Positions 47,785-55,103 of a stretch of DNA of 64,000 nt are shown piece after piece; the stretch's first letter is position 1, and each line of letters begins with the position of its first letter. The notes beneath the pieces are model-generated. The model was not told where the DNA came from and made no database searches. It saw only the letters and a program-made list of their open reading frames with translations. Position numbers and translations under genes: made by a program. The stretch lies in the NCBI GenBank assembly GCA_947626265.1, contig CANQRM010000007.1:1-64000 (forward strand), written 5' to 3'. The stretch comes from an uncultured Oscillospiraceae bacterium. GTDB taxonomy: Bacteria; Bacillota; Clostridia; Oscillospirales; Oscillospiraceae.

Positions 47785-47811
47785 GACTTACGCGGCTTTT
47801 TGGCGTTAAAA
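47783..47811 (+). promoter_or_regulatory. Promoter of the 68-residue gene
   Basis: TTGACT, a 17-base spacer and TTAAAA. Operator 2 abuts the -35 and operator 3 starts seven bases after the -10, so the promoter is bracketed by repressor sites. Confidence 0.65.
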
Positions 47812-47817
47812 TCGAAT

Positions 47818-47833
47818 TACCCGAATATGGGTA
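47818..47833. promoter_or_regulatory. XRE operator 3
   Basis: TACCCGAATATGGGTA is a perfect 5+5 inverted repeat. The centre lies 49 bases from that of operator 2, nearly the same as the 48-base step between operators 1 and 2. Confidence 0.75.
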
Positions 47834-47854
47834 TTTCGAGCTGGAGGGTACGCC

Positions 47855-48061
47855 ATGGCAGACTATAGAAAAATGTATTATGTTCTTTGCAAAGCGATAG
47901 ATGATGTAATAGATCCGCTGAAACATATACCGCTTGCCGCGCCATATGCCCAGCAGCTGCAGAGGGCGTTGCTGGAGGCGGAAGAGATTTATATTTCCAC
48001 CACGCCCTACGCTGAGAAGACAGAGGACCTAAGAATCATCCAAATCAAGACAGATGAATAA
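47855..48061 (+). CDS. Small protein divergent from the XRE gene (68 aa)
   Basis: The 68-residue protein is helical (M-Y-Y-V-L-C-K-A-I-D-D-V-I-D-P-L, then L-Q-R-A-L-L-E-A-E-E-I-Y-I). It begins behind GGAGGGTACGCC. It has a private promoter bracketed by operators and a strong terminator after its stop, so it is a one-gene unit. Small helical proteins with such Leu spacing occur in many clostridial elements; function unknown. Confidence 0.65.
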   Translation: MADYRKMYYVLCKAIDDVIDPLKHIPLAAPYAQQLQRALLEAEEIYISTTPYAEKTEDLRIIQIKTDE

Positions 48062-48068
48062 TCGAACG

Positions 48069-48112
48069 CGCCCCGTCGCTTGCCGAAACTGTCAGCGACG
48101 GGGCGATTTCTT
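48069..48112 (+). terminator. Strong intrinsic terminator
   Basis: CGCCCCGTCGCT pairs perfectly with AGCGACGGGGCG (12 bp) around a 13-base loop and is followed by ATTTCTTTT. Confidence 0.85.
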
Positions 48113-48145
48113 TTGCCTATAAGACCGCCCTTCTGCAAAAATAGT

Positions 48146-48169
48146 AATTAAATAACTGCTATCACTTTT
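48146..48169 (+). repeat. 24-bp repeat, copy 2, before tnpW
   Basis: Second copy of the 47354-47377 sequence with three substitutions. It lies about 130 bases before the tnpW start, in the leader of the recombinase operon. Confidence 0.75.
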
Positions 48170-48220
48170 TGGTGGCAGGACCCTAGTGATACGACACCAC
48201 TACATATGGAGGAAGTTCAA

Positions 48221-48244
48221 ATGAAACAGACCAATGGAATTTAA
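48221..48244 (+). CDS. Seven-codon leader peptide upstream of tnpW
   Basis: An ATG with GGAGG nine bases upstream opens the peptide MKQTNGI and stops at 48242-48244, 33 bases before tnpW. A ribosome site this strong on so short a frame suggests a translated leader controlling tnpW and the recombinase. Confidence 0.45.
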   Translation: MKQTNGI

Positions 48245-48277
48245 TCACAGAGCGCATTACGCGCGGAAAGGAGCAAT

Positions 48278-48490
48278 ATGGAGAATAGACCCGGCAATAC
48301 CTTTTCCATGAACCGGAGGCTCGGTTCGACCACTTATAAAGTTACCATCCACTTCAGCAACGATGCCACCGAGACGATGGAGGACAAAATTTTGCGGATG
48401 GTCCGCAATGAAGCTACCACAGACGGCCCAGAGTGTGGTATAATAGACGTGTCACAAATGAGCCGTCAGTCTGAAAGGAGCGCGTCATGA
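48278..48490 (+). CDS. tnpW: Transposon-encoded protein TnpW
   Basis: The 70-residue protein is an intact TnpW: T-T-Y-K-V-T-I-H-F-S-N-D-A-T-E-T-M-E-D-K-I and G-I-I-D-V-S-Q. Its ATG follows GGAAAGGAG, and its stop overlaps the recombinase start as ATGA, so the two are coupled. TnpW proteins occur next to TnpX-type recombinases; their job is not established. Confidence 0.85.
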   Translation: MENRPGNTFSMNRRLGSTTYKVTIHFSNDATETMEDKILRMVRNEATTDGPECGIIDVSQMSRQSERSAS

Positions 48491-50532
48491 GCGCAGATCA
48501 GACTGAAAGAAAAATCACAGCGCTGTACGAGCGTCTCTCCCGTGACGATGACCTCACTGGGGACAGCAACTCCATCCTCAACCAAAAAAGATACCTGGAG
48601 GACTACGCCGCCCAGAGAGGCTACGGCAACTGCGTCCACTACACCGACGACGGATGGAGCGGCGGTAATTTTGAACGCCCGTCCTGGAAACAGCTCATCG
48701 CGGATATAGAGGCCGGAAAAGTGGCCCATGTGCTGGTAAAGGACATGAGCCGTATCGGCAGAGACTACCTTCAGACCGGCTTCTATACCGAAGTCTTTTT
48801 CAGGCAGCACGGCGTTCATTTTGTCGCCATTGCCAACAGTGTGGACAGCGACGATCAGAACAGCAACGAGTTTGCGCCATTCCTCAATATCATGAATGAA
48901 TGGTATTTGCGGGATTTGAGCCGCAAGCAGCGCACCGCCATTCGCGTCAAGGGGGAATCCGGCAAGCCTACGACCAATCAGGCGATCTACGGATATAAGA
49001 AAGACCCTAACGACAAGAACCGCTGGCTGATCGACGAAGAAGCGGCGGCGGTCGTCCGCAGGATATTCCGCTTGACCATAGAAGGCCTCGGCCCCTATGA
49101 CATCGCCCGGAAGCTGTTCGACGACAAGGTGGAAGCGCCCGCTGTTTATGCTGCCAAGCGTGGAACAGGCCCGTGGAAAAACAGAGAGGAATTTCCCAAC
49201 CCGTACAATTGGAGCGGCTTCATCGTGGGAAGTATCCTGTCCAAGCCGGAGTATATGGGGGATACGGTCAATTTCCGTTCTCACAAGGCTTCGTACAAGG
49301 ACAAGAGCAGCGTCCGTAACCCAAAAGAGGACTGGCTGATCTTCGAGAACACCCACGAGGCCATCGTGGATCGGGAGACGTGGGCGCTGGCCCAGCAGCT
49401 GCGGAAAACGCCCCGGCGCATCGACACCGTCGGCGTGGCGAATCCGCTGACAGGACTTGTGTACTGTGCCGACTGCGGCGAGAAGATGTACAACCACCGC
49501 TCCAAGGGCGGCACAAAAAATAATCCCTATCCATCCGACTTCTTCGACTGTTCGACCTACACGCTTTCTCTGCAGAAACGCACAAAAGGCTGTAAAGGCC
49601 ACTATATCACAACAAAGGCGCTGCGCACATTGATCCTGGACACCATCCGCACGGTCAGCACCTACGCCATTTCCAATCAGGACGAGTTCATGGAAATGGT
49701 GCGTGCGGCGTCTCAGATCCGGCAGACAGAGGCGGCGAAGGATACCAAGCGGCAGCTGAACAAAGACCGCAAGCGGATCAACGAGCTGGACACGATCATC
49801 AAAAAGCTCTATGAGTCCTTCGCCATGGGGCGGTTGTCCGATGAGCGGTTCGACACGTTGCTGGCCGGGTACGAGGCAGAGCAGAAAGTTCTCCGCGCTT
49901 CTGTTGCGGAAGCAGAAGAACGTCTTTCCTCTTTTGAGGAAGATACCGCCCGTGTGGAGCAGTTCCTTGCGCTGGCGAAAAAGTACACCGATTTTTCAGA
50001 GCTGACCACGCCGATGATCAACGAGTTTGTTGATAAGATCATCGTTCACGCGCCGGAGAGAAGTGACGGGGACCGGACGCAGGAAGTGGAGATTCATCTG
50101 AAATTTATTGGTCGGTTTGAGGTTGCTCCGCCGGAGCCTACACCGGAGGAAATAAAGCGGCAGGAGCAACTGCGCAGACACCGTATTAAAAGCCGCGAAC
50201 GGTATCAGCAGATCAAGGCGGGAACGCATACGGTGGGCGAACCGTACAAGCTGACCTGTAAGTGCTGCGGTAAGGCTTTTGAATCCAAACATTCAAATGC
50301 CTTGTTCTGCGGGCCGAACTGTCGTGCGAAATTCTATATACGGGAAGCGGCGAAGGAAAGAAGCCGTGAGTGCGTCTGCGGAAATTGCGGCACGACGTTT
50401 ATCACCACGAGGAAAGATGTCAAGTATTGCTCCGCCGCTTGCAGGACTGAGGCAAATCTTATCAGGCAGCGGCGGCGCAACGCGGAAAGCCGCGAACGGC
50501 AGAAGCGTGAAAGGGAGGCTGTGGCAGTATGA
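48487..50532 (+). CDS. Large serine recombinase with extra zinc fingers (TnpX type)
   Basis: The 681-residue protein has the serine recombinase catalytic domain (I-T-A-L-Y-E-R-L-S-R-D-D; Ser18) and the recombinase domain with Y-G-Y-K-K-D-P-N-D-K-N near 160. A zinc ribbon (Y-C-A-D-C-G-E-K-M, near 325) and a long coiled coil (about 400-520) follow. The last 95 residues add two similar Cys4 fingers, C-x2-C...F-C-x3-C, at about 591-612 and 631-652. It would excise and integrate the element without host factors. Confidence 0.93.
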   Translation: MSADQTERKITALYERLSRDDDLTGDSNSILNQKRYLEDYAAQRGYGNCVHYTDDGWSGGNFERPSWKQLIADIEAGKVAHVLVKDMSRIGRDYLQTGFYTEVFFRQHGVHFVAIANSVDSDDQNSNEFAPFLNIMNEWYLRDLSRKQRTAIRVKGESGKPTTNQAIYGYKKDPNDKNRWLIDEEAAAVVRRIFRLTIEGLGPYDIARKLFDDKVEAPAVYAAKRGTGPWKNREEFPNPYNWSGFIVGSILSKPEYMGDTVNFRSHKASYKDKSSVRNPKEDWLIFENTHEAIVDRETWALAQQLRKTPRRIDTVGVANPLTGLVYCADCGEKMYNHRSKGGTKNNPYPSDFFDCSTYTLSLQKRTKGCKGHYITTKALRTLILDTIRTVSTYAISNQDEFMEMVRAASQIRQTEAAKDTKRQLNKDRKRINELDTIIKKLYESFAMGRLSDERFDTLLAGYEAEQKVLRASVAEAEERLSSFEEDTARVEQFLALAKKYTDFSELTTPMINEFVDKIIVHAPERSDGDRTQEVEIHLKFIGRFEVAPPEPTPEEIKRQEQLRRHRIKSRERYQQIKAGTHTVGEPYKLTCKCCGKAFESKHSNALFCGPNCRAKFYIREAAKERSRECVCGNCGTTFITTRKDVKYCSAACRTEANLIRQRRRNAESRERQKREREAVAV

Positions 50533-51296
50533 CCGACTACGAAAAAGCAGTACGCTGGTGGCAGAGCCGGAAGATCACCACCGACGCAGAGCTGGCCGAG
50601 GCGCTGAACGGCCACAGCATCCTCTTCGCCTACCACTCCGGCAAGATCGAGAACGAGAACATCACCTACCACGACACCCGTGAGATATTCGAGCGCGACG
50701 GCGTCACGTCTTACACCGGCGACCTGCGGACCCTGTTTGAGATACGAAATGCCAAGGACGCCAACGAACTGCTCCTTACCGCGTTCAATGAAAAGCGTCC
50801 GCTGGACGAGGAGCTTATCAAGCAGTTCCAGCGCCGGCTGACACTGAACACCTACGACACCCGGCGCTATCAGTTGGGCGAGCGTCCCGGCGAGTATAAG
50901 CGCCACGACTATGTGACCGGCCGGGAGGAGATCGGCGCCTCGCCGGAGGATGTGGCAGAGGAAATGCGTGAGCTTCTCATGGAGCTTCACGGCATCGAGG
51001 CAAAAAACGCTTTGACGGCGGCGGCATACTTCCATGTAAAGCTCGAGAACATCCACCCCTTCGCGGACGGCAATGGCCGGGCCGGGCGGCTGGCTATGAA
51101 CTATCTGCTCCTGCTGCTGGACCATCCTCCCGTCATCATCCATGAGGAGGACCGAAAGGACTACTACGCCGCGCTGGAGGCTTGGGACACCGTCCAGGAC
51201 CTGGACCGGATGAAGGAGTTTTTGCAAGAGCAGACGGTGAAGACCTGGGAAAAACAGCTTGCCAAAAATGAAAGGAAGCACGAGAAAGAACGCTGA
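50529..51296 (+). CDS. fic: Fic-domain protein (adenylyltransferase family)
   Basis: The 255-residue protein has the complete Fic motif H-P-F-A-D-G-N-G-R-A-G-R (residues 176-187), with His176 as the catalytic base. It also has an N-terminal inhibitory motif S-G-K-I-E-N (37-42), whose Glu41 would block ATP gamma-phosphate placement. Such class II proteins AMPylate targets when relieved. The start overlaps the recombinase stop as ATGA, an unusual coupling. No separate antitoxin gene is present. Confidence 0.9.
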   Translation: MTDYEKAVRWWQSRKITTDAELAEALNGHSILFAYHSGKIENENITYHDTREIFERDGVTSYTGDLRTLFEIRNAKDANELLLTAFNEKRPLDEELIKQFQRRLTLNTYDTRRYQLGERPGEYKRHDYVTGREEIGASPEDVAEEMRELLMELHGIEAKNALTAAAYFHVKLENIHPFADGNGRAGRLAMNYLLLLLDHPPVIIHEEDRKDYYAALEAWDTVQDLDRMKEFLQEQTVKTWEKQLAKNERKHEKER

Positions 51297-51314
51297 ACCA
51301 CCATCACCGCAGCG

Positions 51315-51345
51315 GCGGCCCGTGAGAGATCACGGGCCGCTTTTT
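51315..51345 (+). terminator. Terminator after fic
   Basis: GCGGCCCGTGA and TCACGGGCCGC form a perfect 11-bp stem with a GAGA tetraloop followed by five T. It ends the tnpW-recombinase-fic unit. Confidence 0.92.
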
Positions 51346-51388
51346 GCTGCCCATTTTACCCGCCGCACCGCGGCAGAAAGGAAACAAT

Positions 51389-52330
51389 ATGAGTTTTATC
51401 AATACCAGCAGCACGGCCCGTCCCGTCGTTATCGGGATCGACCACGGCTTTGGCAATATCAAGACGGCTCACTCCTGTTTTAAGACCGGCGTGACCGCCT
51501 ATGACCAGGAGCCGACCTTCAAAAGCAATCTTCTCGTCTATGATGGCCGCTATTATATCATCGGAGACGATCACAAGGAATTTACGGCGGACAAGTCGCA
51601 GGATCAGGATTATTACATCCTGACCCTGGCCGCCGTCGCGGTGGAGCTGCGCTTCCGTGATCTCACGTCAGCCCGCGTCTGCCTTGCTGCGGGCCTCCCC
51701 CTCACCTGGGTCAGCGGACAGAAGGACAGCTTTAAGACCTATCTTCTCCAAAAAGACAGCGTGGACTTCTCTTTTCGGGGAGTAGACTATCACGTTGATT
51801 TTGCGGGCGCGGAGATATATCCGCAGGGCTTTTCCGCTGTAACGGATAAGCTGAGGGATTTTCGCGGCGTCAATATGCTCTGCGATATCGGCAACGGCAC
51901 CATGAACATCATGTATATCAACAACGGAAAGCCCGTACCCAGCCGGTGCTTTACGGAAAAGTACGGCACCTATCAGTGTATGCTGGCCGTGCGGGAGAAA
52001 CTGCTGCGGCAGTTTGGCCGGTCCGTGGATGATACTGTGATCGAGAACGTGCTCCGCTACGGCGAGGCCGATATTGCCCAGCGGTATCTGGATGCCATTC
52101 GGGAAAGCGCCGCAGACTACGCCGCCGGTATCATGCGCCGCCTGCGCGATCACGAATACGACGCCGAGCTGATGAAGCTCTACGTCATGGGCGGCGGGAG
52201 CTGCCTCATAAAGAATTTCGCGGAATACGATGAGGCCCGCGTGACGGTCAACGACGATATATGCGCCACGGCAAAGGGATATGAGCGTCTTGCAGAAAAC
52301 GCGCTCCGCAAGAATGGCGGCGGCATATGA
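51389..52330 (+). CDS. ParM/StbA-like actin-family ATPase
   Basis: The 313-residue protein starts at ATG 51389 behind AAAGGAAAC. It has actin-fold phosphate loops V-I-G-I-D-H-G-F-G-N-I-K (residues 13-24) and L-C-D-I-G-N-G-T-M-N-I (164-174), and an adenosine motif V-M-G-G-G-S (near 280). ParM-like filaments push plasmid copies apart; here the gene is coupled to a ParR-like partner by ATGA. On an integrative element it probably stabilises the circular form. Confidence 0.88.
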   Translation: MSFINTSSTARPVVIGIDHGFGNIKTAHSCFKTGVTAYDQEPTFKSNLLVYDGRYYIIGDDHKEFTADKSQDQDYYILTLAAVAVELRFRDLTSARVCLAAGLPLTWVSGQKDSFKTYLLQKDSVDFSFRGVDYHVDFAGAEIYPQGFSAVTDKLRDFRGVNMLCDIGNGTMNIMYINNGKPVPSRCFTEKYGTYQCMLAVREKLLRQFGRSVDDTVIENVLRYGEADIAQRYLDAIRESAADYAAGIMRRLRDHEYDAELMKLYVMGGGSCLIKNFAEYDEARVTVNDDICATAKGYERLAENALRKNGGGI

Positions 52331-52704
52331 GCGAGATATTCACAACGACCGTCCGGCTCAACCTCGCCAACGACGAGGACCGCCGGGCGTGGGCCTATTT
52401 GCAGACGATGGATCGGGAGCGGTACAAGTCCTATACCCGCGCCGTTGTGACAGCCATCAACGACTATTTCTCCCGGCAGGAGCGTCTTGCCGCGGACCCG
52501 TATCTGGAAACACGGGAGAAGGAGGACGCCTTTCTTCGGCGGGTACAGGAGGCCGTTGAGCAAGGCATCCAGAGCGCCAATGCCAACAGTCTGGGAAATC
52601 TTGCGGCGCTGTTGCAGGGTGTCCGGCCCGTGACACCTCCCGCATCCGGGGAGATGACCGACGCGGACTTTGACACGGCGATGGACTTTATCAACGGACT
52701 TTGA
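52327..52704 (+). CDS. ParR-like adaptor
   Basis: The 125-residue protein begins with a ribbon-helix-helix pattern (F-T-T-T-V-R-L-N-L-A-N-D-E-D-R-R-A-W-A-Y-L) and has a flexible acidic C-terminus ending A-M-D-F-I-N-G-L. ParR proteins bind a centromere and cap ParM filaments with such a C-terminus. The four-base overlap with the ParM-like gene supports the pairing. No clear parC repeat array is seen nearby. Confidence 0.75.
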   Translation: MSEIFTTTVRLNLANDEDRRAWAYLQTMDRERYKSYTRAVVTAINDYFSRQERLAADPYLETREKEDAFLRRVQEAVEQGIQSANANSLGNLAALLQGVRPVTPPASGEMTDADFDTAMDFINGL

Positions 52705-52710
52705 TACCGA

Positions 52711-52757
52711 AACCGGCCCGGTTTAGTATCTTCGTGATACCAACCTGGGCCGGTTTT
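52711..52757 (+). terminator. Terminator after the ParM/ParR pair
   Basis: AACCGGCCC pairs with GGGCCGGTT and is extended by GGTT/AACC and GTATC/GATAC with small interior bulges, then TTTT. It is nearly symmetric and may act in both directions. Confidence 0.75.
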
Positions 52758-52882
52758 AGAACCGCTTTGTCCCTCGTGGGAATAGTCCAACGGAAAGTGG
52801 TAGCAAAACACCTTGATTTTGCTGCCACTTCCGGCTTTCTTAGAACCAAAACCAATCACTATTCATACTGAAGGAGAGCATC

Positions 52883-53089
52883 ATGACCGAAAATGAGAAG
52901 AAACTACTGCAAGCAAAGCACCGACTGGAGGAAGCCCAGGCCAGAAACCGCAAAAAGGAGCGAAAAGCCCGGACACGGCGGCTGATACAGGAGGGCGCGA
53001 TCCTGGAGAAAGCCTGTCCGCAGGTGACAAGTGTGACCGTAGAAGATCTGGCAGATTATCTGAAACAAACCTTTGGGCATTCCGGCTGA
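52883..53089 (+). CDS. DUF3847-like mobilization accessory protein
   Basis: The 68-residue basic protein has an N-terminal coiled coil (L-L-Q-A-K-H-R-L-E-E-A-Q-A-R-N-R-K-K-E-R-K) and R-T-R-R-L-I-Q-E-G-A-I-L-E-K (residues 31-44). This matches DUF3847 proteins encoded just before MobA/MobL relaxases in clostridial elements. Its expected partner is now 2 kb away, behind an IS110 insertion. Confidence 0.75.
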   Translation: MTENEKKLLQAKHRLEEAQARNRKKERKARTRRLIQEGAILEKACPQVTSVTVEDLADYLKQTFGHSG

Positions 53090-53474
53090 CCGGGATGCCC
53101 TCCTTTTTCTCCCGAAGGGTCCCGAGGGACCCAAAGGGCGCACTTACTCACCACCTCGTCGTCGCAAAGTCCGCTCAACTCCGTTTCCGCCAAAGGCGAA
53201 AACTGCGTTCGCTCCCTTGCTCCTCCTCTCCCCACGCGACAAGCGTGCCGCGTGGGGGCCCCGGTCGGCGGTGGTATGCTGCGGCTTGCGCCTTGCACCG
53301 TGCGCTCCTGCGGAGGGCCAGCCAACGCCGTGCGCGGCGTCGGCTGCACAGGGGAGAAACATGGCTCCCCGCCATCTTTCTCCCCTGTGTGCGCGAAACC
53401 TGCCACTGGCAGCTTTCACGCTTTATGGGCGGCATTCCCTGCCGCCCATCTTCTTTTTGTAAAAAGACCTACTA
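53090..53474 (+). other. Structured GC-rich non-coding region, possible second oriT
   Basis: This stretch has no supported gene. It contains a 19-bp inverted repeat with one mismatch (53347-53365, 53371-53389) and a perfect 10-bp one at 53425-53449. Non-coding DNA between a DUF3847 gene and a MobA/MobL gene is where the transfer origin of such elements is expected. The nick site is not identified. Confidence 0.5.
53425..53459 (+). terminator. Hairpin with T-rich tail
   Basis: ATGGGCGGCA pairs perfectly with TGCCGCCCAT around TTCCC and is followed by CTTCTTTTT, a good intrinsic terminator. Confidence 0.7.
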
Positions 53475-53589
53475 AGAAAAGTCAATAGGGAAATTACAAA
53501 ATTTGAGGCGGCGAAAATAGGTACACCAACCCAAGCCGCATGACGCCTCTTTTTCTGAGGCGGCGACCTGTTGACTGTAAAGAGAGGTA

Positions 53590-54798
53590 TTAGATGTCTT
53601 CCAGAGCGTCCAGATACGCCTTTACAGAGGCGTAGTAGATACGAAGGAACTTGTTGGCAGAAGCCATCATGTAGACCTTGTAGGGTTTGCCCTCGGCACG
53701 TTTCCTGTCCATGAACTGGAAGATGGGCTCATCCGCTGGCGAGGTGCGCAGAACGATGCTCATGACCAGAAAGAGCGTCCGGCGTAAGGATGCTGAGCCC
53801 CGCTTGGAGATACTGCGGCTGCGGACGTCTACCGTGCCAGATTGGTAGGGAGGCGCGTCAATACCGGCAAAGGCTACAAGGGCTTTTTTGGAATGGAACC
53901 GGCGAACGTCGCCGATCTCGGCCATGAGTTGAGGGCCGAGGGTTTGCCCGACGCCATACATCTTCATGACGATGGGGTATTCCGGCAGCATTTGTGCAAG
54001 CGTGGTCATGCGCTGGCGGAGAACTGCCAGGGAAGATGAAGAGGCTTGGAGCTGAGCTACGGCCTGCTGAATGAGTACCTTTGTAGTGTCGCTCTTCGGC
54101 AAGACGCTGGGATAACCGCAAGAATCCGTGTATATCTCAGAGGCTTTCTCCGCACTGAAGTTATAGCCGTGCCTCCGGCACCATCTTTCATACCGGCGAG
54201 TGAACTCCGCAACAGACGTACCGCAAACACACTCGCAATGCCAGAAATGGGCCACAAAATCCACCCATTTTTCGCTTCCATCCGCACGAGGAGGGCTTGA
54301 GAACAGGCGGTTTGCGCCAGGGAATGTGGAATCGAGCAGAGAAATGAGATTGTTCTTCTGCATGGTCTGCATCCTACTGAGCTGCTGGTACTGGCGATAG
54401 CAGACTTTGAGTAAATGCCGCGTATCCTCTTCGGGGAAATACTGCGGCAGAGAAAGCCAGTGATCCAGAGCGTAATTTGCCAGCTTTATGGCGTCCTTTT
54501 TGTCGGTCTTGGCCCGTCTTAAACTGTTGTTCCCGTAGTCATGTACCAGGATGGGATTGACTACGGAGACATAGATCCCGGCTGCACAAAGCGCCTGTGC
54601 TGCCGGAGCGTGGTAGTTTCCCGTATACTCCATTACCACGCGGGTTTCACCTGGCAGGCTTATGAGCTTCTCTGCCAAGCTGCTCAGTTCGCTGTCTGTG
54701 TGATGTACCTCAAAGGGAGAGAACACCACTTCTCCAAAGGGGCGCATGGCGGCCACCATGCTCTTGCCTTTGGAAACGTCGATACCAACTGCGTTCAT
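53590..54798 (-). CDS. IS110-family transposase (DEDD recombinase)
   Basis: From the ATG at 54796-54798 the protein has 402 residues. The N-terminal RuvC-like domain holds Asp7 (V-G-I-D-V-S-K), Glu57 (V-M-E-Y-T-G-N-Y), Asp99 and Asp102 (K-T-D-K-K-D-A). The C-terminal domain has the transposase_20 pattern F-A-G-I-D-A-P-P and S-K-R-G-S-A-S-L-R with the catalytic Ser. All signature residues are present, so the enzyme looks intact. Confidence 0.93.
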   Translation of the reverse strand: MNAVGIDVSKGKSMVAAMRPFGEVVFSPFEVHHTDSELSSLAEKLISLPGETRVVMEYTGNYHAPAAQALCAAGIYVSVVNPILVHDYGNNSLRRAKTDKKDAIKLANYALDHWLSLPQYFPEEDTRHLLKVCYRQYQQLSRMQTMQKNNLISLLDSTFPGANRLFSSPPRADGSEKWVDFVAHFWHCECVCGTSVAEFTRRYERWCRRHGYNFSAEKASEIYTDSCGYPSVLPKSDTTKVLIQQAVAQLQASSSSLAVLRQRMTTLAQMLPEYPIVMKMYGVGQTLGPQLMAEIGDVRRFHSKKALVAFAGIDAPPYQSGTVDVRSRSISKRGSASLRRTLFLVMSIVLRTSPADEPIFQFMDRKRAEGKPYKVYMMASANKFLRIYYASVKAYLDALEDI

Positions 54799-55075
54799 GT
54801 CATTCCTCCAATACAGTGATCTGCAACCGGACCCCATCTTTTCTCATTGCCAATTCAATCTATTGGGTGACACGAACACTCCGACAAGCGGTGGCTCAAC
54901 CTGCTTAAACCGAACGCTGCAACGAGAGGATGGCTAACAGTCTTTTTAACGGGCATACACGCCCAAGAAGCAAAAGGTCAGCCAGTTGCTCCTCTCATTG
55001 TAGCTGAGGAATGAAATGGGTGGAAGCCGGACTGGCTGCCCGGCTTCCTCGTCCAAATTTATTGTAATAGAAGCA
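54799..55075 (-). ncRNA. Candidate bridge RNA region of the IS110 element
   Basis: The region upstream of the transposase has no gene for 305 bases. IS110-group elements encode a structured bridge RNA there that pairs with donor and target DNA. A perfect 9-bp stem, GGAAGCCGG/CCGGCTTCC (55022-55030, 55040-55048), lies at its far end. The RNA limits and loops are not defined, and part of this DNA may belong to the mob region. Confidence 0.45.
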
Positions 55076-55103
55076 AAAACCACGAACCGAAAGAAGGAAC
55101 GCG

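Larger units (their letters stand above)
53475..55075 (-). mobile_element. IS110-family insertion element (ends approximate)
   Basis: The IS separates a DUF3847 gene from its MobA/MobL partner. It contains one transposase gene and a roughly 280-base non-coding stretch upstream of it. IS110 elements lack obvious terminal inverted repeats, so the ends given are estimates between the flanking genes. Insertion into the non-coding mob region would explain the unusual gap. Confidence 0.7.

Noticed and set aside
50529-51296. A Fic toxin-antitoxin pair
   Set aside because: No separate antitoxin frame adjoins fic. The inhibitory motif is within Fic itself at residues 37-42.
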